NCBI RefSeq assembly: GCF_024498075.1
Contig: NZ_JANHOF010000002.1
Coordinates: 168,431 to 232,430 of the forward strand
From: Paenibacillus mendelii
GTDB taxonomy: Bacteria > Bacillota > Bacilli > Paenibacillales > Paenibacillaceae
Direction: 5' to 3'
DNA length: 64,000 nucleotides
The translations under genes and the position numbers were made by a program. Each line of letters starts with the position of its first letter. The stretch's first letter is position 1. Under the pieces are notes generated by a model that made no database searches, had not been told where the DNA came from, and saw only the letters and a program-made list of their open reading frames with translations. Of the stretch, positions 52,902 to 63,131 are shown one piece after another.

Positions 52902-53990
52902 ATGACATTATTCAAGCATGACAAGCAAGACCGGTTAACCGTTTACGGCTGGAGCGCCCAGCGGGAAGAAGAGATGAGCAAATACGAGGAATACGAGCCG
53001 GCGCGCGTCGTCGCCCAGTATTCTAATCTATACCGGATCGTTACCGGTACCGGCGAGTTTACCGCCGAGGTATCCGGCAGGTTCCAGTTCGAGGCAGCGG
53101 CACGCAGCGATTACCCCGCAGTTGGCGATTGGTTGGCCGTTCGGGAGCTGCCTGGGGAAACCCGGGCCATCATTCATGCGGTGCTGCCCCGCCGCTCGGC
53201 CATGATCCGCAAAGCCGCCGGCCCGACCGTTGCCGATCAGGTCATCGGCACCAACATTGATGTGCTGTTTATCGTCAATGCGCTCAACGACGATTTTAAT
53301 TTACGCAAAATCGAGCGGTTCCTTGTTGCAGCCTGGGACAGTGGCGCCATGCCCGTCGTTCTTCTGACGAAATCCGATTTATGCGACGAAACCGCCGACC
53401 GGATCGCAGCCGTAGAAGCAGTCGCGCCCGGTGTTCCTGTCCATGCCGTCAGCGCCCTTCAAGGGGAAGGCGTCGAAGCGCTCGCCTCGTATATGCGGCC
53501 AGGCTGCACCATTGCCGTGACCGGCTCATCGGGCGTTGGGAAATCCACGCTGCTGAACCGGTTGGCAGGCGAGGAGCTTCAACAGGTTCAAGGCATCCGG
53601 GAGGATGACGCCAGAGGCCGCCATACGACAACCCATCGTGAGCTGTTCCCGCTCCCTAACGGGGCATTGATGATGGATACGCCAGGGATGCGTGAGCTGC
53701 AGCTATGGGAGTCTGAAGAGGGACACGAGGAGGCCTTCGCCGATATTGAGGAGATTGCCCTCTCCTGCCGCTTCCGAGACTGCCAGCATGAATCGGAGCT
53801 CGGCTGCGCCGTCAAGGAGGCGATTCAAGATGGCTCGCTCGATTCACGCCGTCTGGAAAGCTACCGCAAGACTGGCCGCGAGCTCGCCCATCAAGCCCGC
53901 AAGGAGAAGGCCGTCAGCCAGCGGCTGAAGAAAAACGCTGGGAAGAGGCTTCCCTCTGCAGCTCGTCAAGCCCGCTCGGCGGAGGATTGA
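52902..53990 (+). CDS. rsgA: Ribosome small subunit-dependent GTPase A
   Basis: 362 residues. Circularly permuted GTPase: N-terminal OB domain, then G4 (LLTKSD), G5, G1 P-loop (GSSGVGKST), G3 (DTPGM), and a C-terminal zinc finger with C-x-x-C-like CRFRDCQHESELGC. RsgA helps mature the 30S subunit. The frame opens earlier, but the MTLFKHDKQD start with GAGGAG upstream fits. Bacillus YloQ/CpgA is ~298 residues and lies next to prkC; this is the longer YjeQ-like type, so a paralogue may exist. Confidence 0.9.
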   Translation: MTLFKHDKQDRLTVYGWSAQREEEMSKYEEYEPARVVAQYSNLYRIVTGTGEFTAEVSGRFQFEAAARSDYPAVGDWLAVRELPGETRAIIHAVLPRRSAMIRKAAGPTVADQVIGTNIDVLFIVNALNDDFNLRKIERFLVAAWDSGAMPVVLLTKSDLCDETADRIAAVEAVAPGVPVHAVSALQGEGVEALASYMRPGCTIAVTGSSGVGKSTLLNRLAGEELQQVQGIREDDARGRHTTTHRELFPLPNGALMMDTPGMRELQLWESEEGHEEAFADIEEIALSCRFRDCQHESELGCAVKEAIQDGSLDSRRLESYRKTGRELAHQARKEKAVSQRLKKNAGKRLPSAARQARSAED

Positions 53991-54001
53991 AAGCTCCTCG
54001 T

Positions 54002-54408
54002 ACGCTGTAACGGTACAAATCGGCGTTACTGCCATCCGCGATACCCATTCACCTTGCTGTAACGCCGCTTTTGGGTTTTACAGCGGCTGGTCTGCTTCGG
54101 TGGGCGAGTGAGCGGACGCTGTAACGGTACAAATCGGCGTTACAGAACTCCGAGATCCCCATTCACCTTGCTGTAACGCCGCTTTTGGGTTTTACAGCGG
54201 CTGGTCTGCTTCGGCGGGTGAGTGAGCGGACGCTGTAACGGTACAAATCGGCGTTACAGAACTCCGAGATGCCGTTTTTGGGATTTACAGTGGCTGGTCG
54301 GCTTCGGCGGGCGAGTGAGCGGACGCTGTAACGGTACAAATCGGCGTTACAGAACTCCGCGATCCCCATTCACCTTGCTGTAACGCCGCTTTTGGGATTT
54401 ACAGCGGC
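54002..54408. repeat. Four-copy tandem repeat array, same family as at 1-260
   Basis: Copies start at 54002, 54116, 54230 and 54323 (periods 114, 114, 93; the third has lost about 21 bases). Each opens with CTGTAACG-N11-CGTTACAG, a hairpin, and contains a second GCTGTAA / TTACAGC hairpin. The core GCTGTAACGGTA and GGCGTTACAG match those at 144-171. Confidence 0.9.
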
Positions 54409-54474
54409 TACTGACCGCGCCCAAGCTGCAGCCTGACCCAATGTCGGGCGGCTGTCAAAGCGCCAGTCAAACAC

Positions 54475-54531
54475 GACAAATAGCGTCCCCCTCCACTCGT
54501 TCAATCCGAGTTGTGGGGGACGCTATTTGTC
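54475..54531 (-). terminator. Long hairpin, probable end of the sulfate operon
   Basis: 17-bp perfect arms GACAAATAGCGTCCCCC / GGGGGACGCTATTTGTC with an inner ACTCG/CGAGT stem. Only a scattered T tract on the minus strand. It is 37 bases after the yezD stop. Confidence 0.7.
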
Positions 54532-54567
54532 CGGGCGCTGTATGGTTACGACGCAGCGACGGGCTGT

Positions 54568-54783
54568 CTATCCTTTAACAGCTCTGAGCTTGTCTCCGTT
54601 TGCTTGCGCCTGATCCTGCTGTTGTTTGCTGCTTGCGGCATCAAATCGTTTGCGTTCGGTGCGGTCAATCTGTACGACCCGACCGTCATGAACGGTAATT
54701 AACACCGACCCGTACTCCAGTCCGTTGACCTGCCCGGCAATACGCTCCAGCCATTCTTGATCCAGCAACAAAGGCTTAGCCAT
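54568..54783 (-). CDS. yezD: YezD family (DUF2292) small protein
   Basis: 71 residues. Core [29 protein letters not shown]-type sequence here reads [20 protein letters not shown], the DUF2292 signature; a Gln-rich tail follows. The function is unknown, but these genes are commonly next to sulfate assimilation or transport genes, as here at the end of sbp-cysTWA. GGAGGAG precedes the ATG. Confidence 0.85.
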   Translation of the reverse strand: [71 protein letters not shown]

Positions 54784-54813
54784 AAACTATCTCCTCCAAT
54801 CAGATTGAATACA

Positions 54814-55878
54814 TCAAATATGGACGGGCAGCGGATCCACCTTCAGTGGATTCTCCAGCATAACAGCAGACTGATCGGTAATATGATATAGGCGATGAAT
54901 AAGAACATACACTTCTTCTCCCGGCTTCAGCGGCTCTTGATCCAAAGACCGGTAGGCCGACACCCGGTTATCCCCTACCTGTACATCAAGCTCCAGATGC
55001 GCCCCTCGGAAAAACACATGGCGGATCGTTCCTTTGGCTGCTGCTGACGGATAGGCAATCTCCCGCTCCCGGCCAACCTCGACGAACTCCGGACGGATGA
55101 TGGCTCTTCCTCCGTTCAATTCAGCCCTATGCTCGAAGCCCCGAAGAAGCTGAGGCTTCTCAATCACGCTGGAATGCCCAATGAAGCTTGCGACGAAAGC
55201 GGTCTGCGGCGCCGTATACACCGCAAGTGGAGGTCCCTGCTGCTCTAGACGGCCCTGCTGCACGATCAGCATCTCATCGGCTACTTCAACAGCTTCGTCC
55301 TGGTCATGAGTGACGAAAACCGATGTGATGCCGATGGTTGCAATCAATTGCTTCAGCCACGTGCGCAGCTCCTTGCGTACCTTGGCATCAATGGCCGCGA
55401 ACGGTTCATCCAGCAGCAGCAGCTCCGGACGCGGAGCAAGAGCCCTGGCAAACGCGACCCGCTGCCTTTGCCCGCCCGACAGCTGGTGCGGATATCGGCG
55501 TTCGAATCCCCGGAGTCCGGTCAGATCGAGCAGCTCCTCGACTCTGGCCGTTATTTCTTTCTTGTCCGCTTTCCGTATGGTAAGCCCGAATGCAATATTG
55601 TCATACACATTCATATGCTTGAACAAAGCGTAGTTTTGAAAGACGAATCCGATTCCCCGCTGCTGCGGAGGCACGTCGTTCACCCGCTTGCCGTTGATAT
55701 AAACATCACCGCTGTCCGGACTCTCCAGCCCGGCCAGTATTCGTAGCAGCGTCGATTTTCCTCCGCCGCTCGGTCCGAGCAGTCCAATAAGCTTGCCCCG
55801 CTCGATACCGAAGCTAACATCCGATACCGCCTTATGCGTCCCGAATGTCTTGGAAACATGCTTGACCTCAATGTGCAT
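54814..55878 (-). CDS. cysA: Sulfate ABC transporter ATP-binding protein
   Basis: 354 residues. Walker [10 protein letters not shown], signature LSGGQRQR, Walker B LLLLDEPF and the H-loop histidine [12 protein letters not shown], with a C-terminal TOBE-like domain. It drives sulfate/thiosulfate import with CysT and CysW. The ATG at 55878 overlaps the end of cysW by 11 bases; an upstream ATG (55902) lies deeper in cysW. Confidence 0.93.
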   Translation of the reverse strand: MHIEVKHVSKTFGTHKAVSDVSFGIERGKLIGLLGPSGGGKSTLLRILAGLESPDSGDVYINGKRVNDVPPQQRGIGFVFQNYALFKHMNVYDNIAFGLTIRKADKKEITARVEELLDLTGLRGFERRYPHQLSGGQRQRVAFARALAPRPELLLLDEPFAAIDAKVRKELRTWLKQLIATIGITSVFVTHDQDEAVEVADEMLIVQQGRLEQQGPPLAVYTAPQTAFVASFIGHSSVIEKPQLLRGFEHRAELNGGRAIIRPEFVEVGREREIAYPSAAAKGTIRHVFFRGAHLELDVQVGDNRVSAYRSLDQEPLKPGEEVYVLIHRLYHITDQSAVMLENPLKVDPLPVHI

Positions 55879-56770
55879 GCTGCTCACCGCTCCTTTCCCC
55901 ATCCGGCTCGCGCTGAGCCGTTTTCCATTCTACGAAGGTTTTGACGACGAGTGTCAATACGGCTAACAGTACGAGCAGCGACGCAACGGCAAACGATGCG
56001 GAGAATTGATATTCGTTATACAAAATTTCAACATGAAGCGGCAGCGTATTCGTCTCCCCGCGAATATGGCCGGACACAACGGAAACCGCACCGAATTCCC
56101 CCATCGCTCTGGCGTTGCACAAGATGATGCCGTACAGCAGCCCCCACTTGATATTAGGCAGGGTGACGCGCCAAAAGATTTGCCATCCCTTAGCGCCAAG
56201 GCTCGCGGCCGCTTCCTCTTCTTGAATGCCCTGCGCCTGCATCAGCGGCAGCAATTCACGGGCTACGAACGGGAAGGTGACGAATGTCGTGGCGAGCACG
56301 ATGCCCGGGAGCGCGAACATGATTTGGATGTTATGGTCATCCAGCCAAGGACCGAACCAGCCTTGAGCACCGAACATTAATATGAAGATGAGACCGGCTA
56401 TGACGGGCGATACCGCAAAAGGCAGATCGATTAGCGTGATGAGCAGGTTTTTCCCGCGAAAGCGGAATTTGCTTATCGCCCAAGCAGCCGCGACACCGAA
56501 TATCGTATTAAGCGGTACCGCGATTAAGGCGGTGAGGAGCGTCAGCTTCAACGCGGATACCGCATCCGGATCTGTAATCGAAGCCACATACACGTCCGCA
56601 CCCCTCTTGAACGCCTCCACGAAGACGGATGCGAGTGGAAGGACAACGATCAAACCAAGAAACAACAGCGCCACGACGGTCAGCACGACGCGGACGACTG
56701 GCGATTCATTCGTATGCTTCGGACGGATCGATGCCTTATCGGACAAATGAGTGGTTATAGCTCCTGCCAT
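55868..56770 (-). CDS. cysW: Sulfate ABC transporter permease CysW
   Basis: 300 residues, six transmembrane helices and the EAA loop ([22 protein letters not shown]) that contacts CysA. AGGAGG precedes the ATG. Twelve bases after cysT. Confidence 0.92.
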   Translation of the reverse strand: MAGAITTHLSDKASIRPKHTNESPVVRVVLTVVALLFLGLIVVLPLASVFVEAFKRGADVYVASITDPDAVSALKLTLLTALIAVPLNTIFGVAAAWAISKFRFRGKNLLITLIDLPFAVSPVIAGLIFILMFGAQGWFGPWLDDHNIQIMFALPGIVLATTFVTFPFVARELLPLMQAQGIQEEEAAASLGAKGWQIFWRVTLPNIKWGLLYGIILCNARAMGEFGAVSVVSGHIRGETNTLPLHVEILYNEYQFSASFAVASLLVLLAVLTLVVKTFVEWKTAQREPDGERSGEQHAH

Positions 56771-56782
56771 TGCAGCCGCCTC

Positions 56783-57616
56783 CTATTCCGTCGTGGCGCG
56801 ACGGTTGCTGCGCCATTGGAAGTAATTAATGATGAACAGCATCAGGAAGGACGCCGTTAGCATGACAAGTGCGATTGCCGTGGCACCGGCATAATCGTAC
56901 TGCTCCAGCTTCGTCATAATAAGAAGCGGCGTTATTTCCGTCTTGAGCGGCATGTTACCCGAGATAAAGACGACGGAGCCATACTCTCCGATTCCCCTGG
57001 CGAAAGCTAGAGCGAAGCCGGTTAATAAGGAGGGGATGAGCTGCGGAAGAATGACTTTGCGGAATGTCACCCACCGATAGGCTCCGAGCATAACCGCCGC
57101 TTCCTCCGTTTCGTTGTCCAGCTCTTGAAGAACGGGCTGCACGGTGCGGACCACGAAGGGAAGTCCGATGAAGATCAAGGCAATCGTGATGCCAATGGGC
57201 GTAAAAGCCACCTTAATGCCAAGCGGCACCAGCAGCGAGCCGATCCAGCCGTTGGGCGCATAGATCGCAGTCAGGGCAATGCCCGCTACTGCAGTCGGCA
57301 GCGCAAACGGCAGATCGACTAGACTGTCGACAAGCTTCTTGCCGGGGAAGCGATACCTCACCAGTACCCATGCAACCAGCAGACCGAACACCAGGTTGGC
57401 CAGCGCTGCCGACAAAGCCGTTATCAAGCTAACGCGGTACGAGGCGAGGACGCGTGCATTCGTGACCGTGTTCCAGAATTGATCCCAAGTGAGACCGGTG
57501 GTTTTGATAAACACACCGGCAAGCGGAATCAAGACCATAATGCTTAAGTAAAATATCGTGAAGCCTAGAGATAATCCGAAGCCAGGAAGTACGCTGCGAG
57601 CTTTGGAACCTTTCAT
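56783..57616 (-). CDS. cysT: Sulfate ABC transporter permease CysT
   Basis: 277 residues, six transmembrane helices and the EAA motif ([22 protein letters not shown]). It forms the heterodimeric channel with CysW. GGGAG lies about 11 bases before the ATG; 28 bases after sbp. Confidence 0.92.
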   Translation of the reverse strand: MKGSKARSVLPGFGLSLGFTIFYLSIMVLIPLAGVFIKTTGLTWDQFWNTVTNARVLASYRVSLITALSAALANLVFGLLVAWVLVRYRFPGKKLVDSLVDLPFALPTAVAGIALTAIYAPNGWIGSLLVPLGIKVAFTPIGITIALIFIGLPFVVRTVQPVLQELDNETEEAAVMLGAYRWVTFRKVILPQLIPSLLTGFALAFARGIGEYGSVVFISGNMPLKTEITPLLIMTKLEQYDYAGATAIALVMLTASFLMLFIINYFQWRSNRRATTE

Positions 57617-57644
57617 GTGAAGTCAGCTCCCGTCCACATCCAGA

Positions 57645-58775
57645 TTATGAGCCTGGCGTATAAATTTGATCAAATACGCCGCCATCTGCAAAGTGTTTGG
57701 ACTGTGCTTCCTTCCAGCTTCCAAAATCCTTATCAATCGTAAGCAAATCAAGCTGCGGGAACCGATCCTTGAATTGTTCCGCCACGGAAGCCAGCTGTGG
57801 ACGATAGTAATTTTCCGCTACGAGCTTCTGCGCTTCCTCCGTGTAGAGGTAGTTGAGATACGCTTCCGCTACTTCCCGCGTCCCCTTGCTGTCAGTCACT
57901 TTATCGACTACAGCTACCGGCGGTTCTGCCAATATACTAATCGAAGGATACACGATTTCGAATTTATCCTTGCCCAGCTCGTTGACCGACAAATAGGCTT
58001 CGTTCTCCCATGCCAGCAGCACGTCACCCAAACCGCGTTCGACGAACGTTGTTGTCGATCCGCGTGCACCCGAGTCCAGAACCGGTACATGCTTGAAGAG
58101 CTCCGCGACGAATTCCTTCGCCTTGTTCTCGTCCCCGCCGTTCTGCTTCAGGGCATATCCCCATGCGGCAAGATAGTTCCATCTCGCGCCGCCGCTCGTC
58201 TTCGGATTCGGCGTGATGACTTCCACATCGTCTTTAATCAAATCGTTCCAATCTTTAATGCCCTTCGGATTTCCTTTGCGCACCAGAAGTACGATTGTCG
58301 ACGTATATGGCGAGCTGTTGCTCTCAAATTTCTTCTGCCAATCGGTGTTGATGAACCCCTTCTCTGCAATGGCATCAATGTCGTAACCAAGCGCGAGCGT
58401 CACCACATCGGCCTTTAATCCATCGATGACAGCACGGCTTTGCTTGCCGGAACCGCCATGAGATTGTTTAATCGTAACGGCTTGGTTCTTTTCTTTCTTC
58501 CAGTAATCGGCGAACAAGGTATTGTAAGCTTCGTATAGCTCGCGGGTCGGATCATAGGATACGTTGAGCAGCTCTACAGCTGGTTTCTGCGTCTCTTTAG
58601 ATGTATTGCCAGCGGCTTCATTGCCGGCTGTTTCATTTGTTGCTTTCCCTGCATCATTGTTTGTAGCTTTGCCGCTGCCATTGGTGCTGCCGCAGCCGGC
58701 AAGCACGATCGCGAATACGGCAAGGACCAGGAATGAACGGAATGAGAACATGGTTTTCTTAGTCAAATTTGACAT
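57645..58775 (-). CDS. sbp: Sulfate-binding lipoprotein
   Basis: 376 residues. Lipoprotein signal peptide with lipobox LAGC (Cys at about residue 28), an Asn/Thr/Gly/Lys-rich linker of about 45 residues, then the sulfate/molybdate-binding fold with [18 protein letters not shown] and [21 protein letters not shown]. First gene of the operon sbp-cysT-cysW-cysA-yezD. GGGGAG precedes the ATG. Confidence 0.92.
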   Translation of the reverse strand: MSNLTKKTMFSFRSFLVLAVFAIVLAGCGSTNGSGKATNNDAGKATNETAGNEAAGNTSKETQKPAVELLNVSYDPTRELYEAYNTLFADYWKKEKNQAVTIKQSHGGSGKQSRAVIDGLKADVVTLALGYDIDAIAEKGFINTDWQKKFESNSSPYTSTIVLLVRKGNPKGIKDWNDLIKDDVEVITPNPKTSGGARWNYLAAWGYALKQNGGDENKAKEFVAELFKHVPVLDSGARGSTTTFVERGLGDVLLAWENEAYLSVNELGKDKFEIVYPSISILAEPPVAVVDKVTDSKGTREVAEAYLNYLYTEEAQKLVAENYYRPQLASVAEQFKDRFPQLDLLTIDKDFGSWKEAQSKHFADGGVFDQIYTPGS

Positions 58776-58884
58776 ATAAAAAAGCTCCCCTCATCATCTT
58801 GAACAGATTAATGAATCAATCGTTCACTCCGGTGGTCCGGTCGAAAACATCATTATTCCTACCTGTTTAGTATGTTATGGGAGA

Positions 58885-58914
58885 ATAATAGCAGTGGACA
58901 ACCATTGATGTCAA
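58885..58914 (-). promoter_or_regulatory. sbp-cysTWA promoter
   Basis: TTGACA (58914-58909) and TATTAT (58890-58885) with an 18-base spacer on the minus strand. I could not read an S-box or a CymR site with confidence in the leader. Confidence 0.7.
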
Positions 58915-58982
58915 TCAATTTTTTTATTTTCTGATCAGAGGCATAAGTTCCCCTTATATATCTCCCGGCGACCACAGGGACA

Positions 58983-59030
58983 ACAAAAAACTCCTCCTCG
59001 CCAGTAGTCTGACGGGAAGGAGTTTCTGTT
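58983..59030 (-). terminator. dnaI terminator
   Basis: AAACTCCT/AGGAGTTT stem with an extended imperfect core and a T run on the minus strand, 12 bases after dnaI. Confidence 0.75.
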
Positions 59031-59041
59031 GAAAGTCATAC

Positions 59042-60001
59042 TTATCGGCCGCGCTTGTTATGGCCTGTTACGAATACAGTATCCACGTAAGGTCTTACCC
59101 GGTCCATTAGACGCTGGCCCTTGTGCAGCTCGTCGCCCTCCCGGTTCGTGAAGCTGAAGTGGCGTTCCAGCATGTCGAGATCATAGTTCGACGTGTAGAA
59201 GGTAGGCTTCCGGTTCATCCGATAATTGAGGATGGCGCCCATCACATGATCCCTCGCCCACGGGTTCAAGTTCTCCGCCCCGATATCGTCAAAGATGAGC
59301 AGGTCCGTCTCCTTCATCAAGTCGACCGCTTCCTTGAGCTTGCCCGGCTCATGCATGAGCGTCTTCAGATCCTCGACAAAATCAGGCATGTAGACGATCG
59401 CTCCTGTATAGCCCACTTTCGCCAGCTCATAAAGCATATAACACATCAGAAACGTCTTGCCTGTGCCGAACGATCCGGCCAAATACAAGCCCTTGCGCTG
59501 CAGGCCGCTGTCCTTGGTCTTATCGATATACTGGAGTACCTGCATGACCGCCTTGCTCCGCTTCAGATCGTTCGTTAAGATTTCATCTGCCGAATACCCT
59601 TGCGACAGGGCCGTCTCATCGACGTAGAAGCTGTGCACCCGGCTGCGGATCTGTTCCTCGCTTTGTCTGGCGCGCAGCTTATTGCAGGTTACTTTGCGGT
59701 CATTGAGCTGCACTGTATCTCCGATTGTCTCGCAGGATAATAACGTATAATGGCCTTCAAAATCATTCGGGCATTGATCAAGCCCCGGGCAATTCGAACA
59801 GCTGCGTTGTTCCTTTACATACTGGTAAACGCGGTTCAGGTTGAGCCGGATCGTTTCGCGGTCAAGCTCCGGATTGTCGGCGCGAAGACGCTGCACGAGA
59901 GGGTCCTCCAGCAGCTCCTTCATCATGCGGTCTGCCTCCTGAAGCGCGTTCTTGCCCGTTGGCCATTGTTTGATTAGTGCGCTAAGCGATTCCATCGCCA
60001 T
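59042..60001 (-). CDS. dnaI: Primosomal protein DnaI (helicase loader)
   Basis: 319 residues. N-terminal zinc-binding region with C-x-x-C-x5-C spacing (CSNCPGLDQC) and a further cysteine at SCET, then an AAA+ ATPase domain with GSFGTGKT and LLIFDDIGAE. It loads the DnaC replicative helicase with DnaB and DnaD. GGAGGTGA sits 8 bases before the chosen ATG (60001); two earlier start codons lie too near it. 18 bases after dnaB. Confidence 0.93.
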   Translation of the reverse strand: MAMESLSALIKQWPTGKNALQEADRMMKELLEDPLVQRLRADNPELDRETIRLNLNRVYQYVKEQRSCSNCPGLDQCPNDFEGHYTLLSCETIGDTVQLNDRKVTCNKLRARQSEEQIRSRVHSFYVDETALSQGYSADEILTNDLKRSKAVMQVLQYIDKTKDSGLQRKGLYLAGSFGTGKTFLMCYMLYELAKVGYTGAIVYMPDFVEDLKTLMHEPGKLKEAVDLMKETDLLIFDDIGAENLNPWARDHVMGAILNYRMNRKPTFYTSNYDLDMLERHFSFTNREGDELHKGQRLMDRVRPYVDTVFVTGHNKRGR

Positions 60002-60019
60002 AACCGTCATCACCTCCGA

Positions 60020-61549
60020 TTACTTATTTCCGTCCAGCTTGCGCGCCAAGCGGCGCATTTCTTCCAGCTCTTCCTGTGATACGACCGAATCTCCGACCTC
60101 CTGCACGATCGCCATTGCCGGTTTGCGGCCGCGCGTGCGCCCGGTACCGTTCCCCGATGAACCGCCCCGCGCTCCGCTGACAGCCGCTCCTGCTGCTCCG
60201 CCAGCCTGTCTGAGCTCCCTGTCTTTCTCCAATTGAACCTGCTCCCGAACATAGCGCACCGCTTTCTCGAACGAATCGATTCGTTTCACAAGCATATTAG
60301 AAGCAACTGCATCTATGTACGTCTTCGTCACTCGCTGCGCATCGTTCATACCGAGCACGTAGTGAATGAGCACATTAATGACTGATCCCGTAAGCCGGTA
60401 ATTTAAATCAATAACTTCGAATACCCGAATAATCCATTCCGGAACTGCACCGGGAAAGAATCTCGCGATAAACCGCGTATGCGGCTCGTTGCGCATCAGC
60501 ATATTGTATTGGTGAATATCGCAGCGGCCGGCCAGCTGTGCCGGGACTTCCATATAGAATTCTTCCTGTACCGCGACTTCCTCCAGCGGCTCGTCCGAGG
60601 CGTCGCTCGTCTGGGCACCGCTTGCCGCTTCCATGCGTCCTTGCATGCGCTGCCGATCTTCATCGCGCTTGCGATCTTGACGGTACATCTGGCTCGCGCG
60701 AAGCTGCAGCTCGTCCATCATCAGCTCGCCGCGGGTATTGAACACATCGTCCTCGTCGAGCAGCCTGCATAAATCGACAACGGTCAAGCCATATTTATAT
60801 GCGACGTAATTCAACTGGGCCAGCTGATCCTCGTCACCCCGCAAGCGTTCCACATATTTGCGGTTCATCGAATTCCGGGGGAATCGGCTGATGATCTCGC
60901 CATACTGGATGCCAGCCGTCTCGAGACGAGGCTTCGAAGCTGCGCTGCGGGTCGGCGCTACCTCGGACAACGCTTGCTCCAGCTCCACATCCACCGCCTG
61001 GGCATTCAACCGGAACAGCTCATAGAATGGAACCGTAATGTTGTCACGCTGCAGTTCAGCCCCGGCCAGCTCATCCGCTTCCTTCGCATAGAAAGATTCT
61101 CTTAGTGAAATAACCGCATACTTGCCCACCTTGTCCCTCAGCAGCAGCATGAGGTGCGGGTTACGGAAAAATTCATCCGGCGACAGCGGCTTTATAAGTT
61201 CATATTCATAGACATAATCATCGTTATCGGGAATCCCCAGCCTGGATGTCTGAAGCAGACCAACCGCTTCCAGGCGTGATGCCTGCTCGACAAACTCTTG
61301 TCTTGCCCGCTCATGCATGTCGAGCCCAAGTCCAAGAAACAGCTTGCGCTGTGGCTCAAGCGGCGAGTAGCCTACTCTATCATCAGCTACAAGCTGATAG
61401 AAAAGCTGATATAGACCTGTAGCAAAAGCGCCGATCATCGGCTGATAGATCAGCCCGATCATCTTTCGGTCCACAGCGCTTAAGGAGAAGTCACGGTAGA
61501 TGTAGTACCGGTGATGCTCCGTAAATTGATGCATATTACCGATTCGCAT
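60020..61549 (-). CDS. dnaB: Replication initiation/membrane attachment protein DnaB
   Basis: 509 residues. DnaB/DnaD winged-helix N-terminal domain (YRDFSLSAVDRKMIGLIYQPMIG) and a C-terminal DDBH domain (FIARFFPGAVPEWIIRVFEVIDLNY... ). It acts at oriC with DnaD and DnaI. The tail is Gly/Ala/Arg-rich and low in complexity (about 455-485). GGAG is 11 bases before the ATG. dnaB-dnaI order as in Bacillus, but not followed by ytxC-thrS. Confidence 0.92.
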   Translation of the reverse strand: MRIGNMHQFTEHHRYYIYRDFSLSAVDRKMIGLIYQPMIGAFATGLYQLFYQLVADDRVGYSPLEPQRKLFLGLGLDMHERARQEFVEQASRLEAVGLLQTSRLGIPDNDDYVYEYELIKPLSPDEFFRNPHLMLLLRDKVGKYAVISLRESFYAKEADELAGAELQRDNITVPFYELFRLNAQAVDVELEQALSEVAPTRSAASKPRLETAGIQYGEIISRFPRNSMNRKYVERLRGDEDQLAQLNYVAYKYGLTVVDLCRLLDEDDVFNTRGELMMDELQLRASQMYRQDRKRDEDRQRMQGRMEAASGAQTSDASDEPLEEVAVQEEFYMEVPAQLAGRCDIHQYNMLMRNEPHTRFIARFFPGAVPEWIIRVFEVIDLNYRLTGSVINVLIHYVLGMNDAQRVTKTYIDAVASNMLVKRIDSFEKAVRYVREQVQLEKDRELRQAGGAAGAAVSGARGGSSGNGTGRTRGRKPAMAIVQEVGDSVVSQEELEEMRRLARKLDGNK

Positions 61550-61619
61550 CGTGCAATCGTCTCCATCCGCCTTATACTTTTCTATTATTCTAACATACTT
61601 TCGGGTACGTCGAAAAAAA

Positions 61620-61647
61620 GAAAATTCCCCCGAATGAGGGAATTTTC
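61620..61647 (-). terminator. Terminator of the hydrolase gene
   Basis: GAAAATTCCC/GGGAATTTTC stem followed by a run of T residues on the minus strand. Confidence 0.9.
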
Positions 61648-61668
61648 TTCTCAGGCATGCGTCATGCG

Positions 61669-62544
61669 TTAAATAATCGGATACTCCTCGCCCGGCAGCC
61701 CCTGCTCGATTCCTTGTTCCGCCAGCTCCTTGATGAGCCCTTCCCGCTCCTCATAGGTATCCGCAAGGCCCGGCTCCTCCTGCTTATCCAGCCATTGGCG
61801 GATGACAGCCGCGCACTTGACCGGCTCTTTCATAAGCAGCTGACGCTCTCCCTTCAGCACCCCGTAAATTTCTGCATTCGGAAGCCGTTTATTCAGAAGC
61901 TGGGTGTAAGCGCGTCCCGCATGATCCCTGCTTCCGTATAGGACCAGCATCTGCTGTCTAATTTGTGGAAGCTGCTTCTCAAGCGAGCTGTTCAAGCAGG
62001 CGGCGACATATTCCTTCCATCTCAAGGAATCGCCCAGCTTCGCCTCTTCATTCAACGCATTAAACGCCGTCCGGTTATCCGCTTCACTCCAAGCCGCCTG
62101 GAACGCTATCGCACTCTTGGCCTGCAGCACGCTGGAAACGTAAGCCGCCTGCAGCTTAGACCGGCTTATGATGTCGGTATACCCGGCAGTTCCAGAGACG
62201 AGAATACCGCCGCAGAAACGGTCCGGATACGCAAGCAGCGCGGTTAAGGCCGGGAACGAGCCAGCCCCATATGAACAGACATAGGCCTGACGCACCTCGC
62301 AATAATCAAGCAAACGTTTCATATCCTCCGCTATCAACGGAAGCGACAATGCCGCTTTCCCCGCTTCGGAATGCCCGTGGCCGCGTATATCCATCGTAAG
62401 AATGCGACTCGAACCGGCAAGCTCCGTCTTGACATAGTTGAATAGGCGGCTGGTTAGACATGGAGGATGAATGCATAGAACGGGTATGCCGAAGCCTTCT
62501 TCGTGAAAGTGAAGCGAAACCTCTCCATTGCGAAAAAAGGGCAC
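61669..62544 (-). CDS. Alpha/beta hydrolase fold protein, degenerate active site
   Basis: 291 residues. HPPC oxyanion region, MDIRGHGHSE, and the nucleophile elbow VCSYGAG with S91, where the first glycine of G-x-S-x-G is replaced. The acid residue is in YGSRDHAG. The expected final GH motif reads KGERQLLMKEP, so the catalytic histidine appears missing. A binding or regulatory role, or a shifted histidine, is possible. GAGGTG sits 7 bases before the GTG at 62544; an ATG at 62574 lies inside a hairpin (62570-62595) and is less likely. Confidence 0.78.
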   Translation of the reverse strand: MPFFRNGEVSLHFHEEGFGIPVLCIHPPCLTSRLFNYVKTELAGSSRILTMDIRGHGHSEAGKAALSLPLIAEDMKRLLDYCEVRQAYVCSYGAGSFPALTALLAYPDRFCGGILVSGTAGYTDIISRSKLQAAYVSSVLQAKSAIAFQAAWSEADNRTAFNALNEEAKLGDSLRWKEYVAACLNSSLEKQLPQIRQQMLVLYGSRDHAGRAYTQLLNKRLPNAEIYGVLKGERQLLMKEPVKCAAVIRQWLDKQEEPGLADTYEEREGLIKELAEQGIEQGLPGEEYPII

Positions 62545-62639
62545 GTAACCACACCTCGGATCTCTCTTGCCCATCCTGGCCGCAGCTAGGATGGGAATGA
62601 TTTTCCCTTAGTATGGCCATGCCCTTACGGTTTTCATGT

Positions 62640-62945
62640 TTAGAACATTTTGTATCCGCCGCGCCGCAGCGCACGGATGGCGGCACCGCTTATATACGCG
62701 CCAGCAACAGCACCGATTCCCGGTATAATATCAACAAATGTAAACGCCGTGAAATTGCCTGTAAATGACTTGTCATTATCCCAGGTTTGCCAGATGAATA
62801 AAGGCAGCAGGACGATGAAAAGCAAATAAATCGGAAACCAAGTCGTTTTGAGCAGCATGTTGAGAATAAACCCGATTCCGAACATCATGACAAGAAATAA
62901 TACGGTAGCGATTACAAGCTGCAGTATATCGACATCTGTATTCAT
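62640..62945 (-). CDS. YuiB family membrane protein
   Basis: 101 residues with three transmembrane helices (about 8-32, 37-55, 70-92), the first containing FGIGFILNMLL, the feature of the YuiB family. Function unknown; in Bacillus yuiB is next to yumB/yuiA. The open frame extends upstream to 63023, but GGGG-rich ribosome site and family alignment favour the MNTDVDILQL start. Confidence 0.75.
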   Translation of the reverse strand: MNTDVDILQLVIATVLFLVMMFGIGFILNMLLKTTWFPIYLLFIVLLPLFIWQTWDNDKSFTGNFTAFTFVDIIPGIGAVAGAYISGAAIRALRRGGYKMF

Positions 62946-63131
62946 AACCCATCGTTCCCCTTTCGCTACGATTAGTTTAGTAGATGGCCGAATGGAAGTC
63001 AATTTCATTCGGCCACTTGTCACAAGACCGTCATTTGCTCTTCCTTACACGGGTACGTTACAATGAATGCAATCTTTAAACATACCGATATTGGGGTGCT
63101 TAAGACACCTTAAGAGGGAGAGATAATACTC

